DNA of 64,000 nucleotides from assembly GCF_030272615.1 (NCBI RefSeq), contig NC_081412.1:99137796-99201795 (forward strand), read 5' to 3'. The DNA is from Cryptomeria japonica (taxonomy: Eukaryota; Streptophyta; Pinopsida; Cupressales; Cupressaceae). The notes beneath the pieces are model-generated. The model had not been told where the DNA came from and did not search any database. It saw only the letters and a program-made list of their open reading frames with translations. Below, piece by piece: positions 58,508 through 64,000 of this stretch (within the stretch, counting starts at the first letter, position 1; each line of letters opens with the position of its first letter). A program made the translations under genes and the position numbers.

Positions 58508-59449
58508 GTAAGTGAATTTTCTAACCTCCTTGTGTGATTTTTAGCTAGATTTAGCTAGAGTTTTGAAGATTTTTTTTATGTTTTTCATGTGGTTTGTGCC
58601 CTAGTTTTTTTTTTTTCATTTTAGCACATTTGTCAAATTTCAAGGCACATATATATTTTTGGGTGACACATATGTTGGATTCTGAAGCATGTATGTATGG
58701 TATTTTAGCACATTTGTCTAGTTTTTTAGCGTATTTATTTAGTTTTTTAGCGCATTATTTCACTATTTTAGCGCACAGGTAAACCATTTTAGTGTATTTA
58801 TCACAATATGGATTTTTTGATACTTTTTGCTATTTTTGGCATGTGCCAAATTGATTTTTAGAGATGTTTATGATATCAGATATTGGGTCCAAATGTTAAT
58901 ATGAGTCATTGATGTCAATATCAATCTTTGATGTCGATATGGGTTTAGGTTCGATAGGGGTCATCGATATGAGTCATTATTGTGGATGTGAGTCTTGATT
59001 CGATATGGGCTTAGGTTAGATATGGGTCATTAATATGAGTCATTGTTGTGGATGTGAGTCTTGATTTGATATGGGTTATTCTCATCGATATGGGTCAAAC
59101 TGATTTTGATAGGAGTCAATGTAGTTGGTATAGGTCACTTGAGTTGATATGAGTCACTGGGTTGATAGGGTAGAACCTTGATTTGATATACGATACCTTT
59201 GTCACTGATATGGGATAACTGATGTGATAGGATAAGTTAAAATGAACCCACCTGACTGATGAGAGTTTATAATCAAAACTCCCGGATGATAGCATGATTG
59301 TCGTCACTAGTAGGATAGGTTAGACAAACCCACCTGATTGATAAGAGTTTATGATCAAAACTCTTGAATGATAGAGTGACTTTTGTCACTAATAGGAGAT
59401 TGCATTGATGGTGTTAAGGACTGATATGGTGTCAATTTTTGTGATGTAG
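58508..59449 (+). other. Intron of the E2 PMD gene with repeats
   Basis: The donor is CCA/GTAAGT and the likely acceptor is TTTTTGTGATGTAG ending at 59449. It contains a short TTTTAGCGCATTT array (58618-58800) and then degenerate repeats of GATATGGGTCATTGAT (about 58870-59240). A pair of similar 110-bp segments with ATAGTTTAGACAAACCCACC-like words lies near 59230-59390. Confidence 0.6.
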
Positions 59450-61662
59450 GCTGCATTAGGTGTGTTGATGCTTCAGGAGCGATACTTGAAGACTTTGTCT
59501 ATGTGAATAGCGCTGACAAAGTTGTTATTATTGCATGTGGCTTAGCTCACATCCTATTCATGCCTTCCTATCAGAAGAATAGGGCACTTCTGACTGTCTT
59601 GGTGGAGAGGTGGCATAGTGATCATAACACCTTCTATTTGCCCACTAGAGAGATTATTGTGACACCCGAGGATGCACACAGGATTCTTCAGATCCCGATC
59701 ACTAGAGAGTTAGTTCAGTATGATGTGGTGGAGCAGGGCAAGACTGATGCATTGTTGGAGGTGTTTGTTGATCCGCACCTTAGTGGATATTCAGTGGCAT
59801 GGCAGGATATGGTAGATCAGTATGCCTCGCCGCCTTCGATACTAGCAGGGTTGATAGGTGGTTTCCTTTGTCCCGATAAGAGATCACATGGGTTCTTAGT
59901 TGGATGGGGTTGGATACTCCAATAGATGGTGAGACATCAGACACAATATGCCTGGGGGATTTGTGTATTGGCACACTTGTACCACAAGTTACACCAGGTC
60001 ATTTATGATAGGGGTTCTATCCTAGCAGTGGGAGCCACATTGTTACAAATTTGGGTGTGGGAGCACATAACTGTGACCCATCTAGTGGTAGAGAGGTCTC
60101 GACTAGTGGGACTTCCATATTTATTTATGTACAGACAGGAAGCTTCCTAGCCCATGCTCGAGAAGTTAGAGTACTGGAGACGGATCATCGATGACATGGA
60201 TTCGGTGATATGGAGACCTTACATGGACTGTGAGGTTTGGGTCGAGGATGCGACAAAGATCCCAGTTTTATTTCAGAGCAGGTACCTGATAGGGAGGACT
60301 CCCTATATTGTTGAGATATTTATTCTGACATGTATCTATCGACAGTCTGGTTGTACCTAGGGCATGCCTTAGGGTTCAACCATATATGTCCGAGTGCACA
60401 AGGATAGAGCTGACTGGGGACCCAGATTAGATTTTGATACAACACGGGCTAAGTTCAAGACACTACCATAGGTTTGGTGGGATGTGTGTTAAGGGTTGGC
60501 AGATGCTGGTATAACTAAGCAGTATGCCCAATTTTTTGTGGAGCATCCCTTCCCACGACTGACAGGACCTGGGGAGCCAATACCTCCTTTGGAGGAGGTG
60601 GATGATGATGATGATGATGATGAGGGAGGACCAGGAGGATGGAGGGCTGGTAGGAAAGGTCAAGGGAGAGGTCAAGGTAGGAGAGGTGGAGGATTGGGCA
60701 GGGCTAGAGGTTTGATTGGCCGTAGAGGAGATGGTTGTGATGGAGATGGTGGTGGAGGTGGAGGATGGAGGTAGGATCTAGGCCAAGGAGGGCCATTGTA
60801 GCGAGAGGAGGCATCAAGAGGGGAGGAGATGGGGGAGGATACTAAGGTGTAGGATGGGTCATCCGAGGAGACGGAGTCAGATGAGTCTAAAAAGGAGGTG
60901 ATGGGGGGATGGGTGGGATGGATGAGGAGGAGGATTTGCAACCCTTGATCAGGCAGAGGAGGTTAGATATGCCTCCACATGTTGCCCCATTACAGGTTAC
61001 CGCTGCACAGGTTGGTCAGGATCCATAGCCATCATGACCATTAGGGGTTCAGATATAAGTGCCACTACATCAACAGTAGACTCTAATAGCAGCTCTATAG
61101 TCATAAGTAGAGAGGCTATAGGGTCAGCCGACATAAAGCATAGGCTTAGACTGGCCAACTATAGAGACAGGTCATTAGGATGTCTTTGGAGTGAGATACA
61201 TCTCGAGCAGAGAGAGATACAGCTCAATGGGAGTTGTAGGTGGCATAGGCTTAGATAGAATAGTTACAGACATAGGTTACTATAGTCACTGCTGAGCGGG
61301 ATACTGAGATAGAGAGGCGTGGGAAGGCTGAGGATCTTGTCCAGTCTCTTCACCAAGCTGCATCTCAGGGGCCATTTGGTAAGACATTGAGAGAGATGTT
61401 GTATCAAACTGGTCGGGTGGACTATTATAGGGGTTTGTATTTCCAAGTGGTGCCTCCAGATAGGCGAGCACAATCTTTTGTTCAGAGCTCAAGGCGTGGG
61501 GATTCTTAGCGAGAGGATGTTAGCCAAGGGGTTACAAGACCTAAGAGAGATCCTAGTGGAGATAGTACAGGTGCCAATGGCAGTCGAGGTCCCAGACATG
61601 CTATTTTGATTATGTATTTTGATCATTTTGATGATATGTACATACTAATGTATTCATTTTGA
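59450..61662 (+). pseudogene. PMD (plant mobile domain) protein of E2, main exon
   Basis: After a frameshift near 59497, one frame runs from 59500 to 60774, with stops at about 59923, 60151, 60358 and others. The PMD core reads LLTVLVERWHSDHNTFYLPT, IIVTPEDAHRILQIPITREL, VIWRPYMDCEVW and YLIGRTPYIVE, matching E1 throughout. An acidic run (DDDDDDDEGG) and a Gly/Arg-rich segment follow. Another frameshift near 60775 precedes DEEEDLQPLIRQRR, homologous to E1. The C-terminal coiled-coil region (DTEIERRGKAEDLVQSLHQA) continues to a TGA at 61660-61662. Confidence 0.83.
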
Positions 61663-62329
61663 TCCTTATGATATGCCTTGATGTACACTTTGATACATAA
61701 TGATGGTTAAAATCTCATGTGTTATGTATAGTGTTATTTATGAGATCATATCCAGGGACTTTTGGACATTTATTCTTTTAGTTTGATTTATCTTGACATG
61801 TATCAGTTCTTTTCTTTTGGATCGTCATGGGTCACACATGCATGATGATATGATATTGACATGCTTATATATGATATGGATGCATTTAATTTTGATTATC
61901 TAGATGTTGTGATATGGAGATCTACATGATTTGTTGGAATGATTACTTTTTATGTGATTGTGTGTGATGATGTGATTTTTGATGAGAAAATCTATATGTT
62001 TTGAAGGTGATATATGCCTATGTGATGATTGATTTATGATATGCAAATGTAAATGTAGATGTGTACATGTGATGAATAAATGTCCTATTATGATGTGATG
62101 ATATATGCATGTGTAGATGATATGAAATGCAAAAGTAATGTTGATATAATGATGCTTGTTAACATGCATTGTGAATGTTCTAAATGATATAATAAATGCT
62201 TTTGATATGGTATGGAATGACAATGATTTTAAATGATATGTAATGGGATGAATGCAATTTGTATGGATGGTTTTAGGATATGTACTTAACTAGTAGTCTA
62301 AATGATATTTAGAATGAGCTAAATGATAT
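61663..62329 (+). other. E2 noncoding region after PMD
   Basis: This is AT-rich with scattered TGATATG words and no supported gene. It corresponds to E1 41382-41650. Confidence 0.5.
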
Positions 62330-63110
62330 GTAATGCAACTATATGATAATGCACTTTTTAAATGATATGAAATGATAATGCATCTAAATGTAGAGTTTAA
62401 AATGATATGATATGAAAATGAAACTAATGCAGAGTTAAAATGATATGATATGAAAATGAAACTAATGCGAAGTTAAAATGATAATGCACCTAAGGATGTG
62501 GAATACAACTAAAATGATTAATGATATGAATTGAAAAATGATAATGCAACTAAAGGCACCTTTTAACTGATATGAAAAATAATGATGCACCTAAATGCAA
62601 ATTTTTAAATGATGTGAAATGATAATGCACCTAAATGCAAAATTGAAATGATATGAAATGATAATGCACCTAGATGCAAATTTTTAAATGATACAAACTT
62701 GAAATGATATGATAATGCAAAATTTTAAATGATGTGAAATGATAATGCATCTAAATGCATATTTGAAATGATTATAATGCACTTAAATGCAAATTTGAAA
62801 TGATATGATATGATAATGCACCTAAATGCAAATTTGAAATGATGTGAAATGATAATGCATCTCAATGCAAATTTGAAATGATATGATATGATAATGCACC
62901 TAAATGCAAATTTCAAATGATCTGAAATGATAATGCACCTAAATGCAAATTTGAAATGATATGATATGATAATGCACCTAAATGCAAATTTTTAAATGAT
63001 GTGAAATGAGATGTATCTAAATGCAAATTTGTGAAATGATAATGCACCTAAATGCAAATTGGAATTGATATGATATGATAATGCAACTAAGTGCACTAAC
63101 TAAATGCACT
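62330..63110 (+). repeat. AT-rich tandem array of about 40-bp units
   Basis: About 17-20 copies recur of a unit containing AAATGATATGA and GATAATGCACCTAAATGCAA. E1 has only scattered relatives (41500-41860), so the array expanded in E2. Minus-strand ORFs across it (for example 62725-62916) are repeat artefacts. Confidence 0.9.
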
Positions 63111-63312
63111 AAATGATATGATAACGAGATGTACCTTGAAAATGAGATGCAAAATGATTCTAATGCAACATTTTAATGATATGAAATGATATGCAGCTGC
63201 ATGCTAATATGATATGGAATGACCCCTCATTGCTGATATAGTCATTTTTTTAATCAAATTTTATAGTGCTTCCTTTTTATCACCATTGAGCCTTTGATAT
63301 GTTGAAAGTTGA

Positions 63313-63434
63313 TACAAGCATTATGGTATAATTGAACCATAATGACCTGAGTATAACTTACATGGAGTTTGATATTGCAAGATGACACAAGCGTCGATGT
63401 ATAATTGAACCAAGACGACCTGAGTGTTGCTTGT
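63313..63434 (+). ncRNA. Pair of structured repeat units downstream of PMD (E2)
   Basis: This is the counterpart of 42049-42169. In the first unit ATTATGGT pairs with ACCATAAT. In the second CGTC pairs with GACG, and ACAAGC pairs with GCTTGT. Both are followed by GACCTGAGT(A/G)T. The stems differ in sequence from E1 but keep pairing. An RNA role is inferred, not shown. Confidence 0.45.
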
Positions 63435-63509
63435 TTAAAATAGACAAGAGATAACCTTTGTCCTATACAAATCCAAAATGTCCCCAGTAATATGTCACCT
63501 GATCACATT

Positions 63510-64000
63510 TGTAGTGTCATAAAATTGTGACCCTATCAATTTACGACTGTATTAGGGTCCTCATGCATGTGAACTCGAATACTATAGCCTGATCAGAGAC
63601 CAGAGAGTGCTTGGCTTGTGAAAATTGCTTATTCCTTGGCCTTCGCATCACTCTGTCCACACTCTGCCCTGGAGAAAGGGGTAGGATAGGGGTGTGGTGC
63701 CCTTGTCCCTGCCCTATTTTGGGACAGGACCTTTCTAGAGAAAGCATTGTTGGTTGTGCAGTGAGCAGGAAATCTCCCCGATGTCGACCCATGATGAAAT
63801 TCAAATCCTTCAAACATGTATTTAAGGGGGCATTTTCTCTCTCATTTACATAAGGGGGATGGGTGGAAAATTCACAAGCGATCAAGCATTCTTTTCCAAC
63901 ATCGATCTTTCTCAAGTCTCCCTTCAAGGCTAGGTGTTGCATTCAAGTCAAGGATTCAATCATTGAAGAGGAGATTTATTTCAACATACAATTCCACACA
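63510..64000 (+). mobile_element. Probable start of another LTR nested in E2
   Basis: Similarity between E2 and E1 stops at about 63509. The sequence that follows begins TGTAGTGTCATAAAATTGTG, typical of plant Ty3/gypsy LTR starts, and is richer in GC. A TATTTAAG at about 63820 could be its TATA box. The other end lies outside the window, so this is a proposal. Confidence 0.45.

Larger units (their letters stand above)
56585..64000 (+). mobile_element. E2: second PMD-carrying LTR element, 5' part
   Basis: It has the same plan as E1: an LTR (56585-57986), an internal start TTTTTCCCCTCTTTGATG, PMD exon 1 (58433), an intron with a TTAGCGC-like array, a PMD main exon, an AT-rich tandem array and a pair of structured units. 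It is clearly diverged from E1 in DNA but collinear. It is inserted in LINE-2 and runs off the window. From 63510 it is probably interrupted by another LTR. Confidence 0.8.

Noticed and set aside
60672-60941. Minus-strand Pro/Ser-rich ORF (89 codons)
   Set aside because: It lies opposite the Gly/Arg-rich part of the E2 PMD gene and reflects GGA/GGT repeats.
62725-62916. Minus-strand ORF with repeated FKFAFRCIIISYH
   Set aside because: It is a translation of the AT-rich tandem array and not a gene.
63541-63942. 133-codon minus-strand ORF at the right edge
   Set aside because: No family features are seen, it overlaps an LTR-like sequence, and there is no second copy to compare. A chance ORF is more likely.

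Overview
The window looks like a gene-poor stretch of a large plant nuclear genome. I see no convincing host gene. Nearly all of it is decayed retrotransposons nested inside one another. Plant LINEs with a DUF4283-type ORF1, a Tat/Ogre-like Ty3/gypsy element, a Ty1/copia element primed by initiator Met-tRNA, and LTR elements carrying a plant mobile domain (PMD) gene point to a seed plant. The age and depth of the nesting suggest a gymnosperm such as a conifer, but that is inference.

Layout. (1) A + strand LINE (LINE-1, bases 1-4595 and 24512 to about 24790) is split by one huge Ty3/gypsy element, 4596-24506. The LINE reading frame resumes in phase across the insertion, and a 5-bp target duplication (one mismatch) flanks it. 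The element's terminal direct repeats are about 6 kb each. Each repeat contains an array of GC-rich palindromes, a TATA box, a candidate 5'-UTR intron and a roughly 1,200-codon ORF of unknown function, all upstream of a second, conventional-looking LTR promoter. Gag-pol lies between the repeats, in the order GAG, PR, archaeal-type RNase H, RT, RNase H, INT. (2) An AT-rich gap covers about 24.8-26.1 kb. (3) A minus-strand LINE (LINE-2) runs from about 26.1 kb to 28981 and resumes at 55318-56584. It is split by LTR element E1 (28982-55317, TSD GAAAT) and cut again at 56585 by a related element, E2, which continues to the right. (4) E1 carries a PMD gene with no recognisable pol. A copia element (30315-38025, TSD TTATG) sits in its leader and a nearly full-length LINE-3 (48635-55240, 11-bp TSD) sits in its 3' LTR. 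(5) E2 (56585 onward) has the same plan: LTR, a 75-nt first exon, an intron, a PMD coding exon, an AT-rich tandem array and a structured repeat. At 63510 it appears to be interrupted by the start of another LTR.

Relative age follows from the nesting. LINE-1 and LINE-2 are oldest, then the giant gypsy element, E1 and E2, then copia and LINE-3. All coding regions carry stops or frameshifts, many of them explained by C-to-T change at CAG/CAA codons, so nothing here looks currently active.

The best candidates for something undescribed are the protein-coding transcription unit inside the giant LTR with its palindrome array, and the PMD-carrying LTR family with a conserved exon structure, oppositely oriented TTAGCGC arrays and a repeated, covarying hairpin motif downstream of the gene.
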